From contig DBIA01000022.1 of NCBI GenBank assembly GCA_002296525.1, positions 1 through 42,766 on the forward strand: a stretch of 42,766 bases of DNA, in the 5' to 3' direction. The notes under the pieces are model-generated. The model saw only the letters and a list, made by a program, of their open reading frames with translations. It was not told where the DNA came from and did not search any database. Positions within the stretch are counted from its first letter, which is position 1, and each line of letters opens with the position of its first letter. This DNA comes from Candidatus Neomicrothrix sp. UBA814. GTDB lineage: Bacteria > Actinomycetota > Acidimicrobiia > Acidimicrobiales > Poriferisodalaceae. Shown piece by piece: positions 16,313 through 24,717 of the stretch. The position numbers and the translations under genes were made by a program.

Positions 16313-16758
16313 AAGTTATCCTCCGCTCCAACGTAGAAGGCGTTGGTTATACAGGTGACGTAGTGGAAGTTGCGAACGGATACGCCCAGAACTTTTTGAT
16401 GCCTAAAGGACTGGCTATGCGAGCGACGGATGGAGCGGTTAGCCAGGCTGCCGCTATGAAGCGTTCTCGCGATCTGCAGGATCTTAAACAAAGAGAAGTA
16501 GCAGAAGAAGCAGCTCAACGTCTTGAAGCAGTATCGATCTCCATCGAAGCCCGCGTTGGCCAGGATGATCAGCTGTATGGATCAGTGACTACTAGTGATA
16601 TAGCGGAAGCTGTGCAGGCTCAAACAGGGATTGAGTTAGACCGCCGAAACATGTCACTTGAGGAACCGATCCGTCAGGTAGGAACACACCAAGTTGAGAT
16701 GCGCCTCCACCCCGAAGTGCGGGCTCAATTGACCATAGAGGTTGCTTCCGTCGAATAA
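16309..16758 (+). CDS. rplI: Large ribosomal subunit protein bL9
   Basis: bL9 is an elongated 50S protein whose N-domain binds 23S rRNA near the L1 stalk. The N-terminal domain reads MKVILRSNVEGVGYTGDVVEVANGYAQNFLMP. The long connecting helix (about 45-75) and the C-terminal domain with GQDDQLYGSVTTSDIAEA follow. Length (149) is typical. The ATG overlaps the rpsR stop, so translation is coupled. A hairpin follows the stop codon. Confidence 0.97.
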   Translation: MKVILRSNVEGVGYTGDVVEVANGYAQNFLMPKGLAMRATDGAVSQAAAMKRSRDLQDLKQREVAEEAAQRLEAVSISIEARVGQDDQLYGSVTTSDIAEAVQAQTGIELDRRNMSLEEPIRQVGTHQVEMRLHPEVRAQLTIEVASVE

Positions 16759-16764
16759 GGACGC

Positions 16765-16785
16765 ACAAGGTTTTAGAAACTTTGT
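16765..16785 (+). terminator. Hairpin after rplI, possible terminator or attenuator
   Basis: ACAAGGTTT and AAACTTTGT form a nine-pair stem (one G-U) around a TAG loop, only a few bases after the rplI stop and before the SMP-30 gene. It lacks a clean run of T afterwards (TCTCC), so termination would be partial at best. It marks a plausible boundary between the ribosomal operon and the following metabolic genes. Confidence 0.4.
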
Positions 16786-16800
16786 TCTCCAAGGGGAGCT

Positions 16801-17718
16801 ATGGCCTTAGACCAAGCGATTGAAGTCTTAGACCCCAGGTTCTACGGCCTCGTAATCCACAACACGCATCTCGAATGTTTGTGGACTGGTGCTCGATGGA
16901 TGGAAGGTCCGGTATATGTCCCGAGTGCGCGTCACCTCATCTTCTCTGATATCCCAAACGATCGAACACTTCGATTCGACGAACGTACCGAGAACGTTGA
17001 TGTTTTTGAACAACCGTCGTTTAATGCCAACGGACACTGCCTTGACCTTCAAGGTCGAATAATTACCGCTGAACATCGGGGGCGAGCCGTTACCCGAATA
17101 GGTCATGATGGTCATCGAGAAATACTCGTAGATCAGTATCAAGGACAGCGCCTGAACTCGCCTAACGATGTTGTTGTGAGATCCGACGGAAGTATTTGGT
17201 TTACCGACCCAACATATGGCATAGACACTGATTATGAGGGAGATATTGCCGAGTCCGAGATTGGCGAATGCTACGTATATCGACTGGCTCCTGATGGCAC
17301 TCTGGATGCGGTAATCCGGGATATGACCCGACCTAACGGTTTAGCTTTTTCTCCCGATGAGACGACCCTGTACGTAGCAGATACAGGGAGGTCTCACGTC
17401 GGTTCAAAATGCCCCCCAGATATCCGTGCGTATCAGGTCTCAGATGACGGGAAACTCATTTCTGACTCCTATTCGATTTTTGCCACGTGCACCAGCGGAG
17501 TGTTTGACGGTTTTCGAGTCGATAGACAAGGAAATCTTTGGACCTCAGCTGGCGACGGTGTGCATTGCTACTCGACTGATGGGTCCTTAATTGGAAAAAT
17601 TCGAGTACCAGAAGTGGTATCCAACGTTGAATTTGGCGGATTGAAACGAAACCGCCTTTATATATGTGGTACGACAAGTCTCTATTCGATGTATCTGAAT
17701 ACTCGACCTGTCCGATGA
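16801..17718 (+). CDS. SMP-30/gluconolactonase/LRE family protein
   Basis: Six-bladed propeller enzymes of this family hydrolyse sugar lactones or related esters using one divalent metal. The likely metal ligands are Glu35 in WMEGPVY, Asn122 in NSPNDVV, Asn179 in RPNGLAFSPD and Asp236 in FDGFRVD. Blade motifs such as GSIWFTDPTYG and LYVADTG recur. The 305-residue length is normal and no signal peptide is seen. The ATG follows an AAGGGGAG ribosome-binding site. It is inserted with the next gene between rplI and dnaB, which are usually close neighbours, so the two may act in one catabolic step. The substrate is unknown. Confidence 0.88.
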   Translation: MALDQAIEVLDPRFYGLVIHNTHLECLWTGARWMEGPVYVPSARHLIFSDIPNDRTLRFDERTENVDVFEQPSFNANGHCLDLQGRIITAEHRGRAVTRIGHDGHREILVDQYQGQRLNSPNDVVVRSDGSIWFTDPTYGIDTDYEGDIAESEIGECYVYRLAPDGTLDAVIRDMTRPNGLAFSPDETTLYVADTGRSHVGSKCPPDIRAYQVSDDGKLISDSYSIFATCTSGVFDGFRVDRQGNLWTSAGDGVHCYSTDGSLIGKIRVPEVVSNVEFGGLKRNRLYICGTTSLYSMYLNTRPVR

Positions 17719-17779
17719 AAGATATGTTGCGCTGAACGAACTAGTGCTTCTGCGCGATGCTGTAAGCGGAGAAAAAATT

Positions 17780-19024
17780 ATGACAACTGTTATCCCAGCA
17801 CCCGATGCAAACAATGAATGGCGTCTTTCCACTCCCGGATCAGCGGATTGGGAACGCTCACCGCGTCCAGACGCGTCAGATAAATATTTCATGGTCTCGA
17901 CAGACGGCCACGCGCAGGAACCAAAAGATTTGTGGGCCACTCGTATGGACGACAAATACCAAGACCGCCTACCTGGTGTGATTATTGGAATGAAAGGCCA
18001 GAAGTTTCAAAAAACTGAAGGGTTTAGAAATCCACTCAAACTCAATGACATCAAGTTTGAAGGACAGGATCTTTTGCGTAATAAAGCTGGTTACACACCG
18101 GAAGGTCGATTGGCGGACCTTGCGGCAGATGGCACTGACGCAGAGATTATTTTCCCCAACAAGGGTTTAACAATGTGGGCGACCAGTGACCCAGACTTCA
18201 GTCACGCAATGTGCAGCGTCTACAACGACTGGGCTTGGGAAACCTTTGGTCCCCACGGAGATCAGTTAATACCGATGGCATGCATCGCACCAGCCGCTCT
18301 CGACGACGCTATTGCTGAAATCCAACGTTGCGCAGAGCTCGGATTCAAAGGTCTACAACTTCCAAGCAAACCGATATGGGGACCTCCTGATCACGAAGCG
18401 TTGAACTACAACCTCAAAGAATTTGATCCCCTATGGGCGGCAATATGCGAAGTAGATTTACCCGTGACGTTCCACATCTCGACTGGTAGAGATCCTCGGA
18501 CTTCTCGTAGCCGCGGTGGAGCGGTGATCAATTATGCGGTTCACTCGCTCGCACAAAATATAGAGCCAATCGCAAATCTCTGTGCTTCTGGTGTCGCAGA
18601 ACAATTTCCAAATTTACGATTTGGCAGTGTAGAGGCAGGCATTGGCTGGGTCCCCTGGGCAATACAAGCAATGGACGAGGCGTACCTGAAACATCATTGG
18701 GCGGTTCGCCCCAAACTTGACTTATTGCCCAGCGAATACTTTAAACGCCAAGGATTCGCGACCTTTCAAGAAGATGCAGCAGGACTTGATCTAGCCCTGC
18801 GACATGACCTGGTACAAAATTTCATGTGGGCCAATGACTACCCCCACCATGAAGGTTCGTGGCCCCATTCGGCGGAGGCTATTGAACGGACCATGGGTGA
18901 ATTAGATGATTTGAGCCGCGCAAGAATGCTCGGCTTGAATGCTGCGGAAGTATTTAAGATCCCGATTCCTGATCGCTACTTGAACTTTGACGATGCCAAA
19001 GCATCTGCGCGGAAGATCTCCTGA
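17780..19024 (+). CDS. Amidohydrolase family protein (amidohydro_2, TIM-barrel metal-dependent hydrolase)
   Basis: The 414-residue protein resembles amidohydrolase_2 enzymes (ACMSD/LigW-like hydrolases and decarboxylases). The metal motif DxHxxE is DGHAQE at residues 42-47. Later segments include LGFKGLQLPSKPIWGPPDHEAL, DLPVTFHIS with a further histidine, FGSVEAGIGWVPW, and the C-terminal WANDYPHHEGSWPHS followed by MLGLNAAEVFKI, all typical. I chose ATG 17780, preceded by a GGAG. It follows the SMP-30 gene by about 60 bases on the same strand. The reaction is not predictable from sequence alone. Confidence 0.88.
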   Translation: MTTVIPAPDANNEWRLSTPGSADWERSPRPDASDKYFMVSTDGHAQEPKDLWATRMDDKYQDRLPGVIIGMKGQKFQKTEGFRNPLKLNDIKFEGQDLLRNKAGYTPEGRLADLAADGTDAEIIFPNKGLTMWATSDPDFSHAMCSVYNDWAWETFGPHGDQLIPMACIAPAALDDAIAEIQRCAELGFKGLQLPSKPIWGPPDHEALNYNLKEFDPLWAAICEVDLPVTFHISTGRDPRTSRSRGGAVINYAVHSLAQNIEPIANLCASGVAEQFPNLRFGSVEAGIGWVPWAIQAMDEAYLKHHWAVRPKLDLLPSEYFKRQGFATFQEDAAGLDLALRHDLVQNFMWANDYPHHEGSWPHSAEAIERTMGELDDLSRARMLGLNAAEVFKIPIPDRYLNFDDAKASARKIS

Positions 19025-19122
19025 GTGGACGTGCTGCATTGGTTTTCACTTTTCGCGCGAATTCAAGGGCGATGAGAATCTCGGGACCACTTCGCGTGGT
19101 TCGTCACACATCTGTCATGTTT

Positions 19123-19149
19123 TGTGGATAACTAAGGGGTTTATCCACA
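19123..19149 (+). promoter_or_regulatory. Inverted pair of perfect DnaA boxes upstream of dnaB
   Basis: TGTGGATAA at 19123-19131 and TTATCCACA at 19141-19149 are exact consensus DnaA boxes in opposite orientation, nine bases apart. They lie 23 bases before the first dnaB ATG, followed by AT-rich AAAAAGGGTATTAAAT. A short hairpin (19086-19100) lies just upstream. The boxes may let DnaA control dnaB transcription, titrate DnaA, or form part of a secondary initiation region. Confidence 0.75.
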
Positions 19150-19171
19150 GAAAAAGGGTATTAAATCCCCA

Positions 19172-20599
19172 ATGTCCGCCCCTAGTTCTACACATGAGAA
19201 GTCTGACAAGCTGACGCCAATGACTAACGACCCGTCTTTTACCCCACCTCCCTCAAATCCGAATACTCGGGTGCCCCCGCATAATTCAGACGCTGAAGCC
19301 TCATTGCTGGGCGCAATGTTGTTATCTCGAGATGCAATAGGTCCTGCGGTTGAAACATTGAGTGGTGACCAATTCTACGTCCCGGCTCATGGCTACATCT
19401 TTGACGCTATCGCTTCGCTGTATGGAGCTGGCGAACCCGCTGATCCAGTCACTGTTGCTGAAGAACTGAGTCGGTCGGGTTTGCTAGAGCAAATAGGAGG
19501 ACCGCAACGACTTTTGGAGCTACAAACCGGCACGCCAGCATCATCGAACGCGGCTCGTTACGCACGGATTGTTGAGGAACATGCACTGCTGAGACGGTTA
19601 ATCGGTGTAGCTGGCGACATCGTTGAATTGGGTTATAGCCACCCCGAAGATGTAGTCAAAACAGTTGACGAAGCCGAAGCGATGATGTTCCAGATCGCTG
19701 AACGACGAGTAGTAGATAGCACAAAGCCAATTAGAGAATTGCTAGATGCCAACCTTGATCGATTAGAGGAACTATATGAACAGGGCAACGCCATCACTGG
19801 GTTACCAACGGGGTATATCGACTTTGATGACTTGCTGTCTGGACTGCAACCAAGCAACTTAGTCATTGTCGGTGCTCGACCTTCGATGGGGAAAACCGCT
19901 TTTGGTTTGGGAATGGCGGCGAGCGCTGCACTTGAAGCTCAACGACCCGTCTTATTCTTTTCACTCGAGATGGGGCACCTTGAACTAACACAACGCTTGC
20001 TTTGTTCAGATGCCAGAGTCGATTCCCAGCGAATGAGGAATGGGAATTTATCTGAAGATGACTGGCCAAAGATCACTCGTGCTGTTGGCAAGTTGGGCGA
20101 AGCTCCTATCTGGATTGATGACAATCCGAATCTGACGGTGATGGAAATCCGGGCAAAAGCAAGAAGACTCAAGAGTCGACTCGGTGACTTGGGTTTAATC
20201 GTTGTCGACTACTTGCAGTTAATGAGTGGACGTGGAAACGCAGAAAATCGACAAGTCGAAGTATCGGAAATGTCCCGTGGCCTTAAGATTCTCGCCCGTG
20301 AACTTGAGACTCCAATAGTTGCCTTATCGCAATTGAGCCGGGGATTGGAATCCCGAACCGATAAACGGCCCATGCTTGCTGACCTGCGAGAATCAGGCTC
20401 AATAGAACAAGATGCTGATGTCGTGGCTTTCATTTACCGCGATGAGGTATACAACCCGGAATCGCCAGATATTGGCTCTGCAGAGATTATCGTCGCTAAA
20501 CATCGGAACGGTCCGACGGGCACAGTTCGACTCGCGTGGCTTAGCAACTACACAAGGTTTGCGAATATGAGTCGCTACCAAGATCAGACACAATCGTAG
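19172..20599 (+). CDS. dnaB: Replicative DNA helicase DnaB
   Basis: DnaB is the hexameric helicase of the replication fork. The N-terminal domain (NSDAEASLLGAMLLSRDAIG, about 38-57) and the RecA-like motor are both present. Walker A is GARPSMGKT at 234-242, the following FFSLEM is at about 262-267, Walker B is LIVVDYLQLM, and the arginine-containing DLRESGSIEQDADV segment is intact. No intein interrupts it. At 475 residues the length is normal. Either ATG 19172 or ATG 19220 could start translation, since neither has a strong ribosome-binding site. It follows the usual rplI position after the two inserted metabolic genes. Confidence 0.96.
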   Translation: MSAPSSTHEKSDKLTPMTNDPSFTPPPSNPNTRVPPHNSDAEASLLGAMLLSRDAIGPAVETLSGDQFYVPAHGYIFDAIASLYGAGEPADPVTVAEELSRSGLLEQIGGPQRLLELQTGTPASSNAARYARIVEEHALLRRLIGVAGDIVELGYSHPEDVVKTVDEAEAMMFQIAERRVVDSTKPIRELLDANLDRLEELYEQGNAITGLPTGYIDFDDLLSGLQPSNLVIVGARPSMGKTAFGLGMAASAALEAQRPVLFFSLEMGHLELTQRLLCSDARVDSQRMRNGNLSEDDWPKITRAVGKLGEAPIWIDDNPNLTVMEIRAKARRLKSRLGDLGLIVVDYLQLMSGRGNAENRQVEVSEMSRGLKILARELETPIVALSQLSRGLESRTDKRPMLADLRESGSIEQDADVVAFIYRDEVYNPESPDIGSAEIIVAKHRNGPTGTVRLAWLSNYTRFANMSRYQDQTQS

Positions 20600-20604
20600 A
20601 AAAC

Positions 20605-20811
20605 ATGTTCTTAGGTCCTGATTTAATTCCGTTTTTGTTGCTAGCTCTCGGCGCAGCTCTAGTCGTTGGCAACGGTTTAGCCATGATCAAACCGCGCTTG
20701 GAACCAAGGACAGAGAACGAACTGCGTCGTGCCCCAGTCGGTCGTAGCCTCTTAATGGTGGCGATTGGATTGATTGTGTCGATTTGGGCTCTGGCAACGC
20801 TTATTGGCTGA
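20605..20811 (+). CDS. Small two-helix membrane protein of unknown function
   Basis: This 68-residue protein is unrecognised. Hydrophobic segments at about 7-27 and 49-67 flank a basic, polar loop (KPRLEPRTENELRRAPVGRS), which is probably cytoplasmic. It begins five bases after the dnaB stop and so is probably co-transcribed. Small conserved proteins of this shape occur beside dnaB in related genomes, but I cannot name a family. Confidence 0.65.
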   Translation: MFLGPDLIPFLLLALGAALVVGNGLAMIKPRLEPRTENELRRAPVGRSLLMVAIGLIVSIWALATLIG

Positions 20812-20822
20812 TGAAGCTTTTG

Positions 20823-20893
20823 AGCGGGTGACGGGAATCGAACCCGCGTTCTCAGCTTGGGAAGCTGACGTTCTGCCATTGAACTACACCCGC
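20823..20893 (-). tRNA. tRNA-Gly (anticodon CCC)
   Basis: Read on the minus strand, the acceptor arms are GCGGGTG and CACCCGC. The anticodon stem TCAGC/GCTGA encloses loop TTCCCAA, giving anticodon CCC for GGG codons. The T-loop is GTTCGATTC. The gene is 71 bases and the 3' CCA is not encoded. It lies between the small membrane protein gene and dcd, opposite to both. Confidence 0.96.
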
Positions 20894-21016
20894 AGAGTGA
20901 TTGCGTGGAGTACTCCTTGAGTCTAACGATGACCGAAGTCACAGATTTAGATGTGGGCTTAAAGGTCCGGTTTCGACGCAATTCGTATCTCTCAGTGGCG
21001 CTAGGATTCGATCCCT

Positions 21017-21577
21017 ATGATTCTGTCGGACCGGACAATTCGTGAACTCTTAGCAGAGGGCAAAATTGTCATTGACCCGCTGGATCCCCAGGACATACAG
21101 CCTTCATCAGTTGATCTTCATCTTGATGATCGTTTTCGGGTTTTTTTGAATCACACCCAAAGCGTTATTGATGTCAAGCAAGACCAGACTGACCTCACAG
21201 AAGAAGTCGAGGTTGATACCGAGGATGCTTTCGTTTTGCATCCTGGGGAATTTGTACTTGGGTCGACGCTTGAGCGAGTCGCAATTCCTGATGATTTAGT
21301 AGGTCGGATTGAGGGGAAGTCCTCTCTTGGCCGATTGGGTTTGCTGATTCACACAACAGCCGGATTCGTTGACGCTGGTTGGGACGGGCACCTCACTCTG
21401 GAGCTTTCAAATGTGGCGAACCTTCCCATAACTCTCTATCCCGGAATGAAGATTGGTCAAATCAGTTTCATTCAAATGACCACACCAGCAGATGTCCCAT
21501 ATGGAGCGTCGTCTATAGGTTCCAAATACCGCGGTCAGCGTGGCCCTACAGCCAGCCGGTTTCACGAAAACTTTTGA
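21017..21577 (+). CDS. dcd: dCTP deaminase, probably bifunctional deaminase/dUTPase
   Basis: The enzyme turns dCTP into dUTP and, in the bifunctional type, on to dUMP for thymidylate synthesis. The 186-residue protein has IQPSSVDLHLDDRF near the start, the catalytic GKSSLGRLGL at 100-109, HTTAGFVDAGWDGHLTLEL at about 112-130, and the nucleotide-closing GSKYRGQRGPTASR at the C terminus. Ala115 and Asp119 match the mycobacterial Dcd:Dut enzyme as I remember it. The ATG at 21017 gives the standard start MILSD. It stands alone, on the strand opposite to the tRNA-Gly. Confidence 0.95.
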   Translation: MILSDRTIRELLAEGKIVIDPLDPQDIQPSSVDLHLDDRFRVFLNHTQSVIDVKQDQTDLTEEVEVDTEDAFVLHPGEFVLGSTLERVAIPDDLVGRIEGKSSLGRLGLLIHTTAGFVDAGWDGHLTLELSNVANLPITLYPGMKIGQISFIQMTTPADVPYGASSIGSKYRGQRGPTASRFHENF

Positions 21578-21652
21578 TAGCGACGTAGTTCATTGAAGTA
21601 TTTAGGCTTTGGAAGCTAACTTTTAGTTTCAGCTACTTTTGAAGGTGGAGCA

Positions 21653-21946
21653 ATGGCGAAGGCTTATCTCGTAGGAATGATCAAAGTCACCAATATGGAC
21701 GGCATGGGACCATATATGGCAGCGGTTGAAGACACGATCACTGAACACGGCGGAAAATTTCTAGTGCGGCATATGGATGAGAAGCTGCATTCAGAAGATG
21801 ACCCTAATCCCATTACTGTGGTGATCGAGTTTCCCGACGCAGTGTCTGCAATGAGTTGGAAAAACTCAGATACTTACCAGGCTATTTTGCCGGCCCGTCT
21901 CAATAATTCAGAAGGGCCGCTTGTGATCTGTGACGGTGTCGAATAA
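21653..21946 (+). CDS. DUF1330 family protein
   Basis: This small (97-residue) dimeric alpha-beta barrel-like protein of the DUF1330 family starts AKAYLVGMIKVTN and contains YMAAVEDTITEHGGKFLVRH and VIEFPDAVSAMSWKNSDTYQAI, which are the family's hallmarks. Function is unknown; the ferredoxin-like fold resembles stress-responsive and monooxygenase-type barrels. The ATG follows a GGTGGAG ribosome-binding site. It converges on the EtfD-like gene with only four bases between stop codons. Confidence 0.88.
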   Translation: MAKAYLVGMIKVTNMDGMGPYMAAVEDTITEHGGKFLVRHMDEKLHSEDDPNPITVVIEFPDAVSAMSWKNSDTYQAILPARLNNSEGPLVICDGVE

Positions 21947-21950
21947 AGGT

Positions 21951-24146
21951 TTAGTTGTCCCCTGAATCGCTTTGTGACGCCTCCAGGGCTTCAACTAGGT
22001 GAATCGAAATGTCGGCAACTTTGACTTGGTCTTCTTCGATGCCTTGTCCTTTTACCCCGTCATCAATCATCACGTAACAGAATGGGCAGGCGGTGGCGAT
22101 TCGACTTGCCCCGGTGTTGATGAGTTCCTCGGAACGTTCGTCGTTGACTTTTGTGCCGATAGTCTCTTCCATCCACATGCGGGCACCACCAGCTCCGCAG
22201 CACATTCCCTTGGTTCCGTTTCTTGGAGCTTCAACTATCTCGACTCCGCTTAACGTCCCAATTACGTTTCTCGGTGACATGTAGACGTCATTGTGCCGAC
22301 CCAAATAACAGGAGTCGTGGTACACGATCCGTTCATCTAATTTGGCCTCGCTGAGATCGAGTGCCCCAGATTCAACTAATTCTTCGAGGAACTGGGTGTG
22401 GTGTAGCACCTCCCAATTCCCGCCATATTGGGGATACTCATTTTTCAGGGTGTTGAAGCAGTGAGGGCACTGCGTAACAATCTTTCTCACTCCCATCTCG
22501 TTGAGGTTGTTTACGTTTTCAGCTGCAAGCATTTGGAATAGATATTCGTTCCCTGAGCGTCGCGCGCTGTCCCCTGTACACATTTCAGAAGGACCGAGAA
22601 TTGCGAAATCAACCCCTGCTCGTTGAAGTAGTTTCGCTGTCGCTTCAGACACTTTTTGGTTTTTGTCATCAAATGATCCGGCACAGCCAACCCAATACAA
22701 GTACTCGTGATCAAATGGATCTGAAGGGTCAACGACTTGTACGTCGATGTCAGCGGCCCAGTCTGCTCGCTCGCCGTTATTCATATTCCAAGGGTTAGCG
22801 TTATTTTCCATTCCCCTGAAAGCTCCGCCTAGCTCTGCCGGAAAGTCGCTTTCCATCAGAGTGAGGTATCTCCGCATGTCCAGAATCTTGTCCAGAATTT
22901 CGATATTGACCGGACAGTTTTCATCACAAGCCCGACAACTTGTACACGCCCAAATTTCCTCGCCGGTAATCCGCTCAAACAAGTTGTTGGCCTCGACCTT
23001 GATTTCAGGGTCCGTTCCGATCGGGGGAGATACCTGACCGTGTTCGCCAGTGGCGGCCATTACTTCGCCTGTTTTTAGAACGATTTCTCTGGGGTCGAGA
23101 GGTTTTCCAGTCGCGTGAGCTGGACACACGGCAGTGCAGCGACCACACATTGTGCAACTATCGGTATCCAACAATTGCTTCCAAGTGAAGTCCTCGACTA
23201 CTGAAGCTCCGATGGTTTCTATGTCGTCGGCTTCCATTAGATCCGGTAGCGCCCGCATTGCCCCTTTCGGACGCTCTCGATCCTTTAAATACATGTTCAG
23301 GGGAGAAGTGAACATATGCCGAAGCATCGTGACTGGCAGCATCACCAGAAAGGCCATGAAGCATATGACGTGAGCGATCCACATCGCCTGGTGCCAACCG
23401 GCGACCGCTCCCACTTGATCGACAAGAGCTGATAGCGGGTACCCAATGAACGACCACTGTTCGTATGTTGGTCGACCTTCTACAGCTATACGGAAGGCTT
23501 CCGCTGCGAAGCCGGTTACTCCGAGGCCAAGTAATACTGCCAAAATCAAGGCATGTTCAGGTCGAGTTTTTATTTTGATGCGATATGGCTTTTGTATGTA
23601 GCGACGAACAATCGACCAGGCCATGCCGACCGTGAATGCAAGCCCAGCTAAGTCTCCTACAAAACTAAACCCTTGGTAAGTTCCGCCGTGCAGGAACTTC
23701 AAACGTTCAGGTAGCTGGTGGTCAATTTCCAGAGTAGTGGTGACCGCTAACAGCACTAGGAATCCGTAATAGAGAAGTGCGTGCATTATCCCTGCAGCAG
23801 GGTCTCTTAACAGGGTCTGCATCATTACGCCTGATCGGTAATCGCGAACACGCTTTTTGGCGTTTGAACTCGTAGTCGCTCGCCTGTCCGGGGCACCACG
23901 TTCCCAATTTTTCATTCGTTGAGCGAAGTTCCATGCCCCAAAAACTATGAGTATCGGTGTGATCACGTAAAACGCCAGTTTCAGCGCTCCGGGGATGTTG
24001 CCGAATACTTCTCGATGTACTTCGTTGTTGTTGTGGAATTCGAAAACTGATGCAGCGATTCCAGAAATTGCCGTTACCGATGCGAACGCAACTCCAACTG
24101 CGAGCGCAATGTGATGCGGCTTTACTCGTGCTTTCACGTAGGTCAA
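21951..24146 (-). CDS. Membrane Fe-S oxidoreductase, EtfD-like (heterodisulfide reductase-related)
   Basis: The 731-residue protein has an N-terminal membrane domain with about six helices and histidines resembling a NarI/HdrE-type cytochrome b. Two ferredoxin-type clusters follow, with cysteines at 331/334/337/341 and 401/404/407/411, then two CCG domains (VGCAGSF, CPHCFNT, HDSCYLGRHND, CCGAGG, CPFC). This layout matches mycobacterial EtfD (Rv0338c), which passes electrons from electron-transfer flavoprotein, during fatty acid beta-oxidation, to the membrane quinone pool. The start is uncertain: TTG at 24144-24146 or GTG three codons later. No etfA or etfB is nearby. Confidence 0.9.
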   Translation of the reverse strand: MTYVKARVKPHHIALAVGVAFASVTAISGIAASVFEFHNNNEVHREVFGNIPGALKLAFYVITPILIVFGAWNFAQRMKNWERGAPDRRATTSSNAKKRVRDYRSGVMMQTLLRDPAAGIMHALLYYGFLVLLAVTTTLEIDHQLPERLKFLHGGTYQGFSFVGDLAGLAFTVGMAWSIVRRYIQKPYRIKIKTRPEHALILAVLLGLGVTGFAAEAFRIAVEGRPTYEQWSFIGYPLSALVDQVGAVAGWHQAMWIAHVICFMAFLVMLPVTMLRHMFTSPLNMYLKDRERPKGAMRALPDLMEADDIETIGASVVEDFTWKQLLDTDSCTMCGRCTAVCPAHATGKPLDPREIVLKTGEVMAATGEHGQVSPPIGTDPEIKVEANNLFERITGEEIWACTSCRACDENCPVNIEILDKILDMRRYLTLMESDFPAELGGAFRGMENNANPWNMNNGERADWAADIDVQVVDPSDPFDHEYLYWVGCAGSFDDKNQKVSEATAKLLQRAGVDFAILGPSEMCTGDSARRSGNEYLFQMLAAENVNNLNEMGVRKIVTQCPHCFNTLKNEYPQYGGNWEVLHHTQFLEELVESGALDLSEAKLDERIVYHDSCYLGRHNDVYMSPRNVIGTLSGVEIVEAPRNGTKGMCCGAGGARMWMEETIGTKVNDERSEELINTGASRIATACPFCYVMIDDGVKGQGIEEDQVKVADISIHLVEALEASQSDSGDN

Positions 24147-24190
24147 GTTACCGGAAGCTCAACGAATGAACAGGCTAGAGGGGGGTGAAA

Positions 24191-24289
24191 ATGGCTTCGC
24201 TTTCCCGCTATAGCTCCTTCTGGTTACGAACGGCACAACACTTTCCATTACTTGTATTCGATTTGTGTGCCCCATGTTTGCGCCTCTGA
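24191..24289 (+). CDS. Possible 32-residue small ORF in the P-II leader
   Basis: A GGGGGTGA sequence, near-ideal for ribosome binding, lies just before ATG 24191. The frame runs 32 codons to TGA 24287-24289, encoding a mixed hydrophobic/basic peptide starting MASLSRYSSFW. It lies in the 207-base gap between the divergent EtfD-like gene and the P-II gene, which starts 64 bases later. It could be a leader peptide or chance. There is no homology support. Confidence 0.25.
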   Translation: MASLSRYSSFWLRTAQHFPLLVFDLCAPCLRL

Positions 24290-24353
24290 CACTGGCTGAG
24301 TTCTTTGTTACGTGACAAGGTGTCTAGGCAGAAACCGATTACGGAGGTCTCGC

Positions 24354-24695
24354 ATGGTGCGTTTGGTAACAGCAGTCATTAAGCCGCATCGGCTTGAAGC
24401 AGTAGTCGAAGCCTTGCAAGACACAAACGTTCAAGGTTTAACAGCTTCAGAAGTGCGGGGGTTTGGTCGTCAAGGCGGACATACCGAGACTTATCGAGGC
24501 ACGGAATATCACGTTGATTTCATTCCTAAAGTCAGAGTTGAAATTTTGGTTGATGGAGCTGACACGGAGCGAGTGGTGGACTGCATAGCGGAAGCAGCTC
24601 GAACCGAAAAGATTGGCGATGGAAAAGTGTGGGTTACCGAGGTAGAGAGCGTCACTCGCATACGTACGGGTGAACGAGGCGTCGACGCACTTTGA
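24354..24695 (+). CDS. glnB: Nitrogen regulatory protein P-II
   Basis: P-II proteins sense 2-oxoglutarate, ATP and ADP and control nitrogen assimilation partners. The sequence MVRLVTAVIKPHRLEAV, the GFGRQGGHTETYRGTEYHVDF T-loop segment and the C-terminal IGDGKVWVTEVESVTRIRTGERG are diagnostic. The modifiable T-loop tyrosine is Tyr52 in GTEY (Tyr51 if translation starts at the adjacent GTG). ATG 24354 follows GGAGG by six bases. Length is 113. No amtB, glnD or glnA is adjacent, so whether it is GlnB or GlnK cannot be told. It converges on gpmA. Confidence 0.94.
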   Translation: MVRLVTAVIKPHRLEAVVEALQDTNVQGLTASEVRGFGRQGGHTETYRGTEYHVDFIPKVRVEILVDGADTERVVDCIAEAARTEKIGDGKVWVTEVESVTRIRTGERGVDAL

Positions 24696-24717
24696 TGCAC
24701 TCGTCACCGGTTGAATT

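Noticed and set aside
19172..20599. Possible intein in dnaB, as seen in some actinobacteria
   Set aside because: The gene has normal length and the Walker and downstream motifs are contiguous.
20907..20916. Palindrome GGAGTACTCC upstream of tRNA-Gly as an operator
   Set aside because: Ten bases only, no known matching consensus, and no second copy seen near other promoters.
21557..21573. GTTTCACGAAAAC in the 3' part of dcd as a parS site
   Set aside because: Only one half resembles the parS consensus; the second half-site has several mismatches and it lies within coding sequence.
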